64,000 bases of DNA from Calditrichota bacterium (lineage in GTDB: Bacteria > Zhuqueibacterota > Zhuqueibacteria > Zhuqueibacterales > Geothermadaptataceae), in the NCBI GenBank assembly GCA_008501765.1, contig QQUE01000009.1, positions 1-64,000 on the forward strand, written 5' to 3'. The notes under the pieces are model-generated. The model saw nothing but the letters and a program-made list of their open reading frames with translations. It ran no database searches and was not told where the DNA came from. How positions within the stretch are numbered: the first letter of the stretch is position 1; each line of letters opens with the position of its first letter. A program made the position numbers and the translations under genes. Positions 1-10,500 of the stretch are shown piece by piece.

Positions 1-53
1 GCACTTCTTTTGAATTCTGCGCTGTAACGACGGCGACTTTGTTTCTTGTTCAT
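1..53 (-). CDS. IS3-family-type transposase OrfA, N-terminal fragment (runs off the window)
   Basis: Reading the minus strand from the ATG at 53-51 gives 17 codons, MNKKQSRRRYSAEFKRS, before the window ends. The basic start followed by RRRYSAEFK is the usual opening of the helix-turn-helix OrfA proteins (HTH_Tnp_1) of IS3-like insertion sequences, which bind the element ends. Everything downstream lies outside the window, so the family call rests on this short stretch. The element end should lie between about 60 and 111, immediately beside the truncated sigma factor gene. A non-IS3 HTH_Tnp_1 protein is possible. Confidence 0.55.
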   Translation of the reverse strand, partial: MNKKQSRRRYSAEFKRS

Positions 54-111
54 TTTTTAAATTCTCGGTTAGTGATATGGGATTCACACTAACTTAACAT
101 TGTGTCCGTAA

Positions 112-495
112 AAATATAGCAATATCAATTCCAAACTTCACATACAAAATTATGAATCCTGGATATACGTGGTTACACATAACTATTGTCGCAAAAAAAT
201 TAAAAAATACTATGGTAAGAAAAATCTTTTTGTATCACTTACACCACAGCAATACAATGATATGATTGTTTACGATTCGACCGAACAAATTTTTGAACCG
301 ACTTTTAAATCTGACTTATTCAACCATATAAATAAACTTTCATTTCAACAAAAAAAATGCATCCAATTGTTTTATCTGGAAAATAAATCCTATAAACGGG
401 TTTCGCAACTGACAGGCTATACTTTAAAACAAGTAAAAAGTTATTTACAAAACGGTCGAAGACTACTCAGAAAAAGATTAGAGTACAATACTTAG
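112..495 (+). pseudogene. ECF-type sigma-70 factor, 5'-truncated
   Basis: The open frame after the stop at 109-111 encodes SWIYVVTHNYCRKKIKKYYG, which resembles the end of sigma region 2, then a linker, then a clear region 4 helix-turn-helix (LSFQQKKCIQLFYLE, then LKQVKSYLQNGRRLLRKRL). Region 4 binds the -35 element. Most of region 2, needed for core RNA polymerase binding and -10 melting, is missing. The only in-frame start I see, GTG at 169, lies inside the conserved part and has no clear ribosome site. The frame opens right beside a transposase gene pointing away from it, so the 5' part was probably removed by an insertion. A short protein from GTG 169 cannot be excluded. Confidence 0.6.
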
Positions 496-901
496 ATGAC
501 CTAAGATTTACAACCCACTGTTTCTAAAAGTGGATTTTTTCGAAAGCGCACAACAATATTATTTTAAAGCCATAATTCATTTAATCTGGTTGGAAAATGC
601 AGTTTAACGAGGATAATACCGAAATCTGTTTTTCAGAAATCAACTCGGTATCCTACCAAAAAACGCTTGCATGTTCTCGAATTATCTATTATCATCATAA
701 ATTCAACGCCGCCTCACCTGTTTAATAGATAACGTAAATCGTGCACCGCAGTAAATAAATTTAGCTTTTCAAGGTTAGATTCTGCATAAAAAATAATTTT
801 TCCTTTGAAATTGTTTATTAAATCTATTAATTAATCTCGATAACAAAGCAATAAACTACTGAAATACTAACCTTACCCAATCACATTAATGGAGGATTTG
901 C
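496..901 (+). promoter_or_regulatory. Leader region and ribosome binding site of the FG-GAP gene
   Basis: This 406-base stretch has no gene I can support. A weak hairpin (CCACT at 515-519 with AGTGG at 529-533, followed by six T) could end the sigma factor transcript. GGAGG at 891-895, six bases before the ATG at 902, fixes the start of the next gene. The rest is AT-rich and I see no clear promoter. Confidence 0.4.
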
Positions 902-3900
902 ATGAAGAAACTTGTGACTCTCGTATGTGCAACTGCGTTTATTCTGGGTCTGACCTTGTCGGTGACTCCAGTTCAAGCACAGTATAACCCGGGGCCAGGA
1001 ATGAAAGTATCCTGGCAACTCGACCCACGCGATGATGCTGATTTATTTGATCATGGCCCTGCTTTTGGTGCCCGCAGTGTGCTCGTTGGTATGGATTTCG
1101 ACGGCGATGGCCGCAGAGAAATTCTGTTTACGACCGATGAAACTCTCGCACCGAATGGTCCGGATCCTGGTTTTCTTGATGTCTTTCTTTATGAAGCCAC
1201 AGGAAATGATAGCTATGAGTACGTTTGGCATTACACGATGCCGGAAGGCTCAAACTCCCTGCCTGCCCTGACATATGGCGACATTGACAGTGATGGCAAA
1301 TGGGAAATCTATTTTGGTGTTCCAACGCTGGATAATCCGGCGAAAACACATATTTTTGAACAAGGCGATGACGGTCTTTTCCCCGCTACCCCAACTTTGA
1401 CTTATGATCACGGACGCGATCCTGCAGTCGACTTCCGTCCTGCCGGTTATGTTCTCGCAGATGTTGATGATGACGGCAAAATCGAACTAATTACGCAATC
1501 CCGTAAAAGCGGATTTCGTGAACTCACCGTATCCGAACTCATCGGCGAAAGCCTTGATGAATTTGCCGCATTCGAAATTGAATTCGAAGCTGGTGAAGAT
1601 CTTCTCGGTGGCGGTGGTACTTATGATATCGATGTTGCTGATTTTGATAATGACGGATTCAAAGAAATCTGGTTTAATACCTGGGATAATTTCAGTTTTA
1701 CAATTTTCGAAGCAACTGGTGAAGATACCTACGAATTGCAGGTTGATTTAAATGGCGTCAAACCAGTCAATGATCCAGGTTCCTTTAATAGCCATGAATT
1801 ATTTTTTGTGGATATTGATGGCGATGGTCTCCTCGAAGGCTGGTTCCCAATGACAGACGGTATTCTGTATTTCCTCGATGATACCGATGATGTTTCCACG
1901 CTCACCGGAGACAGCTTTATAGCCGTTGGTAAATTTGCCGCTAATGGCCGTTCACGTGGCGCCCACTATGGCGACATTGACAGCGACGGACGTCCGGACA
2001 TCGTGGCTGGCTGGGGTACAGGCGAAAAAGTCTCCCGCATCGAATACCAGGAAATTGGCGATCCTGCTGATTCTACTTCATACACCTGGTCGATTCTTCT
2101 TGATAGCTCCGGTGATCCGGCTGATCGTTACTATCCTCCACGCGTAGCCCCTGTTGATCTCGATGGCGATGGGCTGAAAGAAGTTGTTTTAACAAACCTC
2201 TACGCATCGGAAGATGGCCAACCAATTATTATTGTCCTTGAATACGATCCAAGCAGTGCTGATGTACTGGCCGCGAATTGGAGCAATTCTGCCAATGGTG
2301 CATGGTCAGAAGATGGCGCGATTGCCCTCGGTGCCCGTTCAACTTACGGCGGTATGGATATGGATCAGGACGGTAATAAAGAAGTTATCGTAACCAATTA
2401 TGGCGCTGGCGCTGTTAATGTTTTTGAATATAATGCCGGTGCTCTCGAACTCGTTTGGAGTTCCCCTGAAGATTCTTCAACAGGTAATAACCGCCGCCTC
2501 GGCTCCAGCCCACGGACAGTTGGTGTTGGCGATCTCGATGGTGATGGCAAAAGCGAAATCATTTTTCCACTGGCATCCGAGCCTTCCGGCTGGTATGTGT
2601 TTGAATGGGATGGCGTTGTCGGCAGTGATAATTACGGAACGGTTTATTCTTCTGTAATTGGAACTGAAATCGATACCTGCTGCGGTGCTGATTATACCGC
2701 ATTCCGTGCTGATCATGAGCGTACAACCATAGCTGATGTTGATGGCGACGGACAGCAGGAATTTATCTCCATGATTCGCAGAAATGCCAGTGGTGGCCAG
2801 CGCGGAACCCTCGTCAGCCATGTCGAAGGCGACATTGTTTTCGAAGGTGGCGGCAATGGTTTCGAAACATGGGTTGTTGAATTTTTTGTTAACAACGGTG
2901 AATATGGTGGCGGTTCTCCTTATCATTCCCAACCAGCTGATTTGGATGGCGATGGCAGCATGGAACTTGTCAACCACACCTGGAACAACTTTAATTTTTA
3001 CAATGTTGATGTAACTGGAACCGATACTTACGCTGTTGCTGATCCTGCATCTGGCACACAGTTTTTTAAAACTACAGAAGGCGATCACGTTTCCCTTTTT
3101 GGTGGTGACGCTGCCGATGTTGATGGCGACGGTGATGACGAGGTCTACTTTCCGAATTATTACACAGGTGATCTTTATGTAGTCAACTACAGCTCTGGTG
3201 ATGATGTTCTCGCAATAGGCGCTGACAACGTAGTCAAAGTTGCATCAGGCGTTGGCGTGTTCCATTGCAGTATATTTGATGTTGATAAAAATGGTACACC
3301 CAACATCTTCACTGGATCATCTTATCCAAAGACTATTGTAAATACAGAGTTTATTGGAACGGATGTTGAAAATCCCGCTGACTATATGACCTCGGTTGTT
3401 TACACAGGTGAAGCCGATGTAATGGGAAATATCGTTGTCACGGATTCTGCTGGTGTAATGACTACAACATTCAGCAACACCGGTGCATTTGCATCCAAAA
3501 CACAGGCACATTACATGGGTGAAGGTCTTGACTTCGACGGTGACGGTAATTTCGAAGTTTTGAGCAGCTACCAGTCTGTTGTTGACAGCATTTCAACAAC
3601 GAATTACACCTGGAACGAAACTACTTCCATGTGGGATACCGTTGTAACCAAAGTTGCCAACCCAAAACCCTGGACTGTCTCTGTATTTGAATTCACCGGT
3701 ACACCCGATGCAGTTAAAACCGATTTCGATCTCATCACGCCAGATGATTATACGCTCGAGCAGAACTATCCGAATCCATTTAATCCAAGTACAAAAATCC
3801 AGTACAAACTGCCTCTGCAGAAAAAAGTATCTCTGAAAATCTACAACATCCGTGGTCAGCTTATTAAAACGCTGGTCAACGGTCAAGTTCAGGATGCCGG

Positions 3901-4024
3901 AACGCACGAAGTCGTTTGGAATGGTTTGAACAAAAATGGTGTTCGCGTAGCAAGTGGTGTCTATGTTTATTCACTTGAGTTTGGTAACTTTAAGAAAACC
4001 AAGCGTATGACGTTGCTGAAATAA
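902..4024 (+). CDS. Secreted FG-GAP/VCBS repeat protein with type IX-like C-terminal sorting module
   Basis: The 1040-residue product starts with a signal peptide (about residues 1-26, ending VQA). Its body carries at least 14 DxDxDG motifs such as DFDGDGRREI and DLDGDGKSEI, spaced through residues 60-930. These are the calcium-binding loops of FG-GAP/VCBS repeats, which usually fold as an integrin-like beta-propeller, so an extracellular binding or adhesion role is likely. The last 90 residues contain NYPNPFNPSTKI and a FlgD/Por-type immunoglobulin-like fold ending KKTKRMTLLK, the tail that directs proteins through type IX-like secretion. GGAGG six bases upstream supports the ATG. A strong terminator follows, so it appears to be transcribed alone. 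The ligand is unknown. Confidence 0.85.
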   Translation: MKKLVTLVCATAFILGLTLSVTPVQAQYNPGPGMKVSWQLDPRDDADLFDHGPAFGARSVLVGMDFDGDGRREILFTTDETLAPNGPDPGFLDVFLYEATGNDSYEYVWHYTMPEGSNSLPALTYGDIDSDGKWEIYFGVPTLDNPAKTHIFEQGDDGLFPATPTLTYDHGRDPAVDFRPAGYVLADVDDDGKIELITQSRKSGFRELTVSELIGESLDEFAAFEIEFEAGEDLLGGGGTYDIDVADFDNDGFKEIWFNTWDNFSFTIFEATGEDTYELQVDLNGVKPVNDPGSFNSHELFFVDIDGDGLLEGWFPMTDGILYFLDDTDDVSTLTGDSFIAVGKFAANGRSRGAHYGDIDSDGRPDIVAGWGTGEKVSRIEYQEIGDPADSTSYTWSILLDSSGDPADRYYPPRVAPVDLDGDGLKEVVLTNLYASEDGQPIIIVLEYDPSSADVLAANWSNSANGAWSEDGAIALGARSTYGGMDMDQDGNKEVIVTNYGAGAVNVFEYNAGALELVWSSPEDSSTGNNRRLGSSPRTVGVGDLDGDGKSEIIFPLASEPSGWYVFEWDGVVGSDNYGTVYSSVIGTEIDTCCGADYTAFRADHERTTIADVDGDGQQEFISMIRRNASGGQRGTLVSHVEGDIVFEGGGNGFETWVVEFFVNNGEYGGGSPYHSQPADLDGDGSMELVNHTWNNFNFYNVDVTGTDTYAVADPASGTQFFKTTEGDHVSLFGGDAADVDGDGDDEVYFPNYYTGDLYVVNYSSGDDVLAIGADNVVKVASGVGVFHCSIFDVDKNGTPNIFTGSSYPKTIVNTEFIGTDVENPADYMTSVVYTGEADVMGNIVVTDSAGVMTTTFSNTGAFASKTQAHYMGEGLDFDGDGNFEVLSSYQSVVDSISTTNYTWNETTSMWDTVVTKVANPKPWTVSVFEFTGTPDAVKTDFDLITPDDYTLEQNYPNPFNPSTKIQYKLPLQKKVSLKIYNIRGQLIKTLVNGQVQDAGTHEVVWNGLNKNGVRVASGVYVYSLEFGNFKKTKRMTLLK

Positions 4025-4045
4025 GCGATGAGATCGCTTATTTTT
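4020..4045 (+). terminator. Rho-independent terminator overlapping a stop codon
   Basis: A perfect 10-bp stem (4020-4029 with 4033-4042, loop GAG) is followed by T residues. The TAA stop at 4022-4024 lies inside the 5' arm. Confidence 0.7.
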
Positions 4046-4120
4046 CGCGACACTATCGCTAAATTTTGCGAAAGCGATTCCATCAATTCGAGTGGTTGAA
4101 TCGCAGGCTTTCAGGAAGAG

Positions 4121-4154
4121 CCCCGGTGGAAGCAATTCTTCCGGGGTTTTTTTT
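4121..4154 (+). terminator. Second Rho-independent terminator
   Basis: CCCCGG at 4121-4126 pairs with CCGGGG at 4141-4146, with further pairing inside the loop, and eight T follow. It backs up the hairpin at 4020-4045. Confidence 0.8.
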
Positions 4155-4162
4155 AAAAAAAA

Positions 4163-4232
4163 CGTTACATGTTACACGTTAGAACGTCCCACCGGAAAAT
4201 CGTGTAACGTGATACATTTTAACATGTAACGC
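4163..4232. repeat. Palindromic repeat, upstream copy beside the S23 gene
   Basis: CGTTACATGTTA at 4163-4174 is a perfect inverted repeat of 4220-4231, and GTTACACG at 4171-4178 of 4201-4208. The 3' half (about 4193-4232) aligns with few mismatches to 4645-4683 downstream of the S23 gene. The gene therefore sits between two related palindromes in direct orientation. Confidence 0.75.
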
Positions 4233-4250
4233 AAAATATGGGGAGGGAAC

Positions 4251-4625
4251 ATGCCCGGTTTTAAAAAATTTGAAGATATTAAAGTCTGGCAGGAGGCGAG
4301 AGGTTTAACAAACTTAATTTATACTATAACAGCACAAGATGTGTTTAGGCGGGATTACGGTTTAACAGATCAAATCAGACGAGCAGCGATATCTGTTATG
4401 TCCAATATCGCTGAAGGCTTTGAACGGGAAACAGATAAAGAGTTTATTCGCTTTTTATACATTGCAAGAGCATCGGCGGGTGAAGTTCGAAGTCAACTAT
4501 ATATAGCTAAGGATTTAAATTACATTGCCAATGAAGAAATCAATGTGTTATTAGATCAATGTCTTAAAATCAGCAGTATGATCTATAATCTTATTCAATA
4601 TTTAAAAAAAGAACGTTCCACGTAA
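4251..4625 (+). CDS. Four-helix-bundle protein, S23/23S rRNA-intervening-sequence family
   Basis: The 124-residue product matches the family's usual length and motifs: FKKFEDIKVWQEAR at the start, YGLTDQIRRAAISVMSNIAEG in the middle, and EFIRFLYIARASAGEVRSQL near residue 80. These proteins fold as four-helix bundles and form pentamers. Relatives lie in rRNA intervening sequences and, as Avd, in diversity-generating retroelements where they bind nucleic acid; the role of stand-alone copies is not established. GGGAGG lies just before the ATG. No reverse transcriptase or rRNA is nearby. The gene is flanked by palindromic repeats, which suggests a small mobile unit. Confidence 0.85.
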   Translation: MPGFKKFEDIKVWQEARGLTNLIYTITAQDVFRRDYGLTDQIRRAAISVMSNIAEGFERETDKEFIRFLYIARASAGEVRSQLYIAKDLNYIANEEINVLLDQCLKISSMIYNLIQYLKKERST

Positions 4626-4683
4626 CTCGCTTAAACGTTGCACAGGAAAAACGTGTAACGTGAGACGTTTAAACGTGAAACGG
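4611..4683. repeat. Palindromic repeat, downstream copy beside the S23 gene
   Basis: TTAAACGT at 4631-4638 is an inverted repeat of ACGTTTAA at 4655-4662, with further imperfect pairing outward. The core CGTGTAACGTGA is shared exactly with the upstream copy at 4201-4212. The repeat begins within the last codons of the S23 gene. Confidence 0.7.
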
Positions 4684-4705
4684 AACAATTACTCGGAGGA
4701 ACCTT

Positions 4706-7402
4706 ATGTCATTGCCATTTTATAAACGATTGGCATTTTTGCTTTTCCTCGTTTTACTTCCATCCGCATTGCTGGCCAATACCGGAAAATTTTCCGGCAA
4801 GGTTATCGACAAAGAGACAGGTGATCCACTACCGGGAGTGAACGTGCAAATTGAAGGCACATCGCTTGGCGCGGCCACCAATTTAGACGGGGAATATGTC
4901 ATTCTTAATATTCCTTCGGGGACCTATACCTTACGCGCCTCTTTCATAGGTTATTCTGTTATGCGGGTGCAAAATCTGCGTATCAGTATTGGCAGCACTA
5001 CCGAACAAAATTTTTCCATGGCCTCCGAAGTTATTTCCGGGGAAGAGGTTGTCGTTGTTGCCGAACGACCCATGGTGCAAAAAGATTTAACCTCATCGCA
5101 GAAAACCACCACCGCTGCAGAAATTGAAGCACTGCCCGTGCTCACTTTCAGTGGTGTTGTTGAAACACAGGCCGGGGTTAACAGGGGTGCTGATGGCGCG
5201 CTGCATATTCGCGGTGGTCGCTCCAATGAAGTTGCATACTATATTGACGGTGTTGCCGTAAACAATCCATTTTTTACCAATAGTTTAGCCATCAGTGTTT
5301 CCAACAAAGCGCTGGAAGAACTGAGGGTTGTGAGCGGTGCTTTTAATGCCGAATATGGCAATGCCATGAGTGGTATCGTAAATATCCAGATTAAAGAAGG
5401 AAGCGCTCAATACCACGGTAGCTTTTCCGGATACACCGGCGATTATATTTCCGGAGCCGATGATATTTATCTCAACATCGACGATTTTGATCCCTTTGCC
5501 CGCGCCACTTTGGAGGGTACATTAAATGGACCCGTCCCCGGTTTTGGCAACAAGCTGACTTTTAATGTCAGCGGTAAATTCGATGACAACGAAGGCTATT
5601 ATTACGGAGTTCGCGAGCATCTGCCAAGCGATTCAGCTAATTTTACCAACTCGGAAAATTGGTACATCGAAATGGGTGGCGATAGCGCTGTGGTTCCTAT
5701 GAATCCCAGTAGTGGCTACAATACGCTGACAAAACTGACCTATCGAATTTCACCAAAAGTTAAGCTGTCAGGCCAGCTTTTATACGATTATGGCAAAGTA
5801 AAACCTTTTACTTCGACTTCACACCAATACCGCTATAATCCAGATGGCATGCCGACCGAATACAGCCGCAATGCCAACTACGCACTCAAATTCAACCATG
5901 CCTTCACCAAAACATTTTACGAAGCGCATTTATTTTATTCCACCACAGATTTTGATGCCTATGTATACGAAGATCCGACGGATTCACGCTATGTTCCAAC
6001 CGGTCGCGTCGTAGGAACTCCGGCTTCTCCATCGTTTGTTTTTGGTGGTATGAGTATGAATCACACTTACCGTGATTCGAAGTCACTGGGTGGAAAATTT
6101 GATATTACCAGCCAAATGACGCCGCGTCACGAAGTCAAAGCGGGCGTAAGTTTCCGGCAAGACAACTTGCAAGAGGAAATTTTCACCATACTTTACGATG
6201 GTTTCCGTTATCCGCAACCAACGGTTTTGCCGCGAAACGGTTCGCCAACCCATTCTTATTATGATAAAGACGCTCTGTTTTTTTCTGCTTATGCGCAGGA
6301 TAAAATCGAGTACAAAGATATGATTGTCAACGCTGGTCTGCGTTACGATTACTTCGATCCACAAGATGATTATTTCGTAAATTTGCTTAATCCGGATATT
6401 GCAGTGGGCGCTGAATTCTCCCCTGCTGATGCGAAAAACATGGTTGCTCCACGCCTTGGCGTTGCTTTTCCGATCACCGATCGCGGTATTCTTCATTTCT
6501 CGTATGGCCATTTTTATCAACTGCCGACGATGAAACGCCTCTACACGACAACGGTCATCGGTGCCGGCCAAACGCCCACGATCGGCTATGCAGATTTAAA
6601 ACCACAAAAAACTGTGAACTATGAATTTGGTTTGCAACAACAACTTACCGATGTTTTAGCCATAGAAGCAGTCTTGTTCTCTAAAGATATCCGCGACCTT
6701 TTAGCCCTGCAAACAATTCGTTACAACCACCCGGTCTACGGTCCGGCTTCTTACCAGGTCTACCTGAACAAAGATTATGGCACGATCAAAGGTTTCACAT
6801 TTAGCCTGAACAAACGTTATGATGCCGCAACAAAACTGTCAGCTTCCTTAGATTACACCTATCAAAAAGCCGAGGGTAACGATGTCCGCAGCGGTGCTTT
6901 TTTTGTCAGTGCTTTGTCCGGTGTTGAAGAAGAAAAAGATATTGTTCCGCTGGATTGGGATCAAACCCACTTACTTAATGCCACAGTTGGTATCAGCGAT
7001 CCCGGCAACTGGGGTTTGAGCTTTATCGGAAAATTACAGAGCGGCTGGCCTTACACACCGGAAGTTCTCGACGCAAACTATATTCCTGACGCCAATAGTG
7101 GACGCAAACCCTGGCAGAAAAATGTCGATATGCGTGTTCATAAAACATTAAAAGCCGGTGGCCTGGATTTCGTGCTGTTCGTGCAAGCGTTCAACTTATT
7201 TGATACCCGCAATGAACGCTATGTGTTTGATGATACCGGTCGATCCGGCTATACTTACGCGCGTCGAACGTCACAGGAGACGGCGGAGTTAATCAGCCAT
7301 TACGGCGAGCGCGGTGTGCACACCTGGGAAGAATATCAGACACGGCCACGCTATTATCGGTCGCCACGCAGCGTATTGACAGGACTTTCTCTTGAATTTT
7401 GA
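4706..7402 (+). CDS. TonB-dependent outer-membrane receptor with carboxypeptidase-regulatory-like domain
   Basis: The 898-residue product has a signal peptide (1-24, ending LLA), then a carboxypeptidase-regulatory-like beta-sandwich (about 25-105, GKVIDKETGDPLPGVNVQIE), then a TonB plug (about 125-230, with LHIRGGRSNEVAYYIDGV). A beta-barrel fills the rest and ends in phenylalanine (GLSLEF), as expected for outer-membrane insertion. Such receptors import bulky substrates using TonB energy; the substrate cannot be read here. CGGAGGA lies just before the ATG. The next two genes encode a large secreted protein and a PorV-like barrel in the same orientation, so the three may form one surface system, although a palindromic repeat lies in the 190-base gap to the next gene. 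Confidence 0.88.
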   Translation: MSLPFYKRLAFLLFLVLLPSALLANTGKFSGKVIDKETGDPLPGVNVQIEGTSLGAATNLDGEYVILNIPSGTYTLRASFIGYSVMRVQNLRISIGSTTEQNFSMASEVISGEEVVVVAERPMVQKDLTSSQKTTTAAEIEALPVLTFSGVVETQAGVNRGADGALHIRGGRSNEVAYYIDGVAVNNPFFTNSLAISVSNKALEELRVVSGAFNAEYGNAMSGIVNIQIKEGSAQYHGSFSGYTGDYISGADDIYLNIDDFDPFARATLEGTLNGPVPGFGNKLTFNVSGKFDDNEGYYYGVREHLPSDSANFTNSENWYIEMGGDSAVVPMNPSSGYNTLTKLTYRISPKVKLSGQLLYDYGKVKPFTSTSHQYRYNPDGMPTEYSRNANYALKFNHAFTKTFYEAHLFYSTTDFDAYVYEDPTDSRYVPTGRVVGTPASPSFVFGGMSMNHTYRDSKSLGGKFDITSQMTPRHEVKAGVSFRQDNLQEEIFTILYDGFRYPQPTVLPRNGSPTHSYYDKDALFFSAYAQDKIEYKDMIVNAGLRYDYFDPQDDYFVNLLNPDIAVGAEFSPADAKNMVAPRLGVAFPITDRGILHFSYGHFYQLPTMKRLYTTTVIGAGQTPTIGYADLKPQKTVNYEFGLQQQLTDVLAIEAVLFSKDIRDLLALQTIRYNHPVYGPASYQVYLNKDYGTIKGFTFSLNKRYDAATKLSASLDYTYQKAEGNDVRSGAFFVSALSGVEEEKDIVPLDWDQTHLLNATVGISDPGNWGLSFIGKLQSGWPYTPEVLDANYIPDANSGRKPWQKNVDMRVHKTLKAGGLDFVLFVQAFNLFDTRNERYVFDDTGRSGYTYARRTSQETAELISHYGERGVHTWEEYQTRPRYYRSPRSVLTGLSLEF

Positions 7403-7417
7403 TTATAGAATAAGAAC

Positions 7418-7528
7418 AAAAACGGACGCTGAGCCTGTCGAAGCGGAAATATTTTTTAGCAATGAATTGCAAAGAGACGCGCCCTTCGACAAGCTCAGGG
7501 AGCGTTACATTTTCCGAGCCGTCCGTTT
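7418..7528. repeat. Large intergenic palindrome (REP-like)
   Basis: AAACGGAC near 7420-7427 pairs with GTCCGTTT at 7521-7528. Inside, CTGAGCCTGTCGAAG (7429-7443) pairs with CTTCGACAAGCTCAG (7484-7498) with one mismatch. The GACAAGCTCAG motif is a common intergenic palindrome in unrelated bacteria. The RNA would fold into one long hairpin between the receptor gene and the secreted-protein gene. Confidence 0.75.
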
Positions 7529-7592
7529 ATTTTTGAGATGCAAAACAAATGGAAATAAGAAGACACAATAATTTCTGATTACGAGGAAATTT

Positions 7593-10500
7593 ATGAATAA
7601 TCAACAAAATTTTTCTAAACTAATTATGCTAATTTTCGGTGCGCTCGTTTTGAGTTTTTTCTGCACCCTATCAGCATTTTCCAAGGAAAACGGGCCTAAA
7701 CGCGGCTCCCTTGATTGGTTTTTGAAAGGTCCGCAAAAAACCTGGTCACCGTCTGACTACAACACCTATTATGAATGGGCAGATCGCCAGCACATGCTTG
7801 CGAAAAAGTCACAAGCCGATGATCAGTTACTCAGACGGCAAAATGCTGTGATTAACGGCAACAAAATCACCACTGAAATTTGGAACTATGGTTCTATTTC
7901 CCGGCCCGGAAACACGGTGACGGATATCGTCTGGGAAGGCCTTGGTTACGGTTATGAATTTGGCCCGTTTATAATTACCGAGATCGAAGTTCCCCGAGGC
8001 AGTCACCGGGATGTAAAACCAAAACGTGATGAAAACGGAGCTGTCGTCACCGACCAAAATGGCGATACACTGTGGGTTGCGACAATCATCAGCGACGGGC
8101 TTATCTCAAGTGGTGCTGAAATATCACCCGACGGCCGTGAATTTTGGACCTGGCAGCCGCTTTCCGCAAGCGATCAGGGCATTCCTTACGGCGATCCTCT
8201 TAGTACAAGAATCCCGACTTCCAATGACATTGACAGAGATGGCGACGGCAAACCGGATAGCTGGCCGGAAGGTTGGTACAATCCGAATATCAAAAATTAT
8301 GTCTGGCCGGGCGCCTTGCGCCAGGGGTCGAGCAACGCCGATCTGGAATCCTTTTTTGTTGTCGATGACCGGTCTAACAAAGAATTTGAATACTACCCGT
8401 TTCCCGACGATTCTACCCGCCGTGGCCTGGGAATTCAAATCGAATGCCGCTATTACCAATGGTCAAATCCCTTGGCAGAAGACATAATTTTCCTGATTTA
8501 TAAAGTTACCAATGTCAGTGATAAGGATTTAACCAATGTTACATTTGGAATGTACGGTGACCCGCACGTCGGCGGGCCCAGCGACTGGTCTGATGATTTG
8601 GCTTATTTCGCCCGGGATATCAACATGGTTTATGCCTGGGACGAGAACGGGAAAAGTGTCAATAATCCTGCTATCACACCCGGATATTTTGGTTATAAAT
8701 TTCTCGAAAGCCCGGGCAATCCGTTCGACGGCATTGATAATGACAACGATGGCATGATTGACGAAAGCATGACCAACGGTATCGATGATGACAATGACTG
8801 GAACCCGGAAAAAGATGATGTTGGACTCGATGGCGTGCCAAACACCGGCGATGAAGGCGAAGATGATGGGATGCCAACACCTGGCGATCCTTTTGATATT
8901 CGCAAACCGGGCGAACCCCACTTTGAGTGGACGGACCTCGATGAATCCGACCAAATTGGACTGACAAGTTTTGCCGGGCCTCCTTTCGGCGGTCAAAATG
9001 CCATCCGCAACGATGAGTACATGTATGATAACTATCTGCGCGTCGGTCATTTTGATACGACCAATATCGATCAGGCTGGCGACAATATTTTTCTCTACGG
9101 CTCAGGTACATTTCGCCTTCCGGCCGGGCAATCGCGCCGTTTTTCCGTCGCGCTGCTCGTTGGTCAGGATTTCGAAGATTTGACCCTAAATGCCGAAACG
9201 GCACAGCAAATTTATGAAATCAATTACCAATTTGCCAAGCCACCGGAAAAGCCAATCGTCACGGTTATTCCCGGCGATGAGAAGGTCACTTTGTATTGGG
9301 ATAAATTAGCGGAAAGTTCCTTCGATCCCATCGCAGAAGAAGAAGATTTTGAAGGCTATGTGATTTATCGCAGCACCGACCCAAATTTTCTCGATCAGCA
9401 AGTCATAACCGATGCCAATGGATCGCGCTTTTTATTCGAACCACTGAAGAATAAAAACGGTGCTCCTGTTCGATTTGACCTCATCAACGATTATTCAGGA
9501 TTGAGCAACATTCTGTTCCAGTCCCGGGGAATTGCCTACAATTTAGGCAACAACACAGGCTTGCAGCATAGTTTTGTGGATGAGAACAATGTTCGCAACG
9601 GGCAGACCTACTACTACGCTGTCGTTTCATATGATCACGGCAGTGACAGCCTCGGCGTGCCGCCCTCCGAATGTTCAAAAACGATTACCGTAAATCCTGA
9701 AACCAACGAAATCATTTTCGATGTCAATACAGCGCAGGCAGTTCCGCGAGTTGCCGCCGCCGGATTTGAAGATGGGCACTTGCAGGATACCGGCACCAGC
9801 AACAATATCATTCACGAGTCGGGTTCAGCGACTGGTATCTTCAAAGTTGATGTTATCGATCCACAAAATTTTGAAGAAGATAATGAATTTGAACTGACAA
9901 TTCAGGAAAATCCGACTCGTTACACAGTCGAAGATCTTTTGCCTGTTGAGTCTAAATTACTTGCCCGGTTAGACCAGTTTGTCCAGCTGCCAAACAAAAA
10001 TGTGCGTGGGGAGACATTTAAATTAGAAAGTCAAGTCACCGGGAAAATATACACTGCTGATGCGGATTTTGAGCTGTTGGCCGAAGATGGTCTTTTCCGA
10101 TCGCTGGTTGGCGGCGCAATTCCAGACCGCGATACCGTACTGGCGACTTATACTTACTTTCCAATTTTTGAGAGTGAACGGTTTGCCATGCAAGAGGGAA
10201 ATCCCATTTTTGATGGCATGACTATTTATGCACAGGATTTTGAACTGGATTTAAATGACGACGCCATCAAATGGTCTGAAACCAGCAAAACAAACTATAT
10301 TGCCGGCAATATCAAACCATTTAATAATATTAACAGCAACAAATATCCGGGTGATTTCGAAGTCCGTTTTGCCAACGAGCTTATTAGTAATTCGGGACAC
10401 CCAAGTTTTGCGCATATCCGGTCCAATTTTGAAATCTGGGATGTAACCACCGGCCGCATTCCGGAAAAATTGAGCTTCATTATGCTTGATGAGGTATTAA

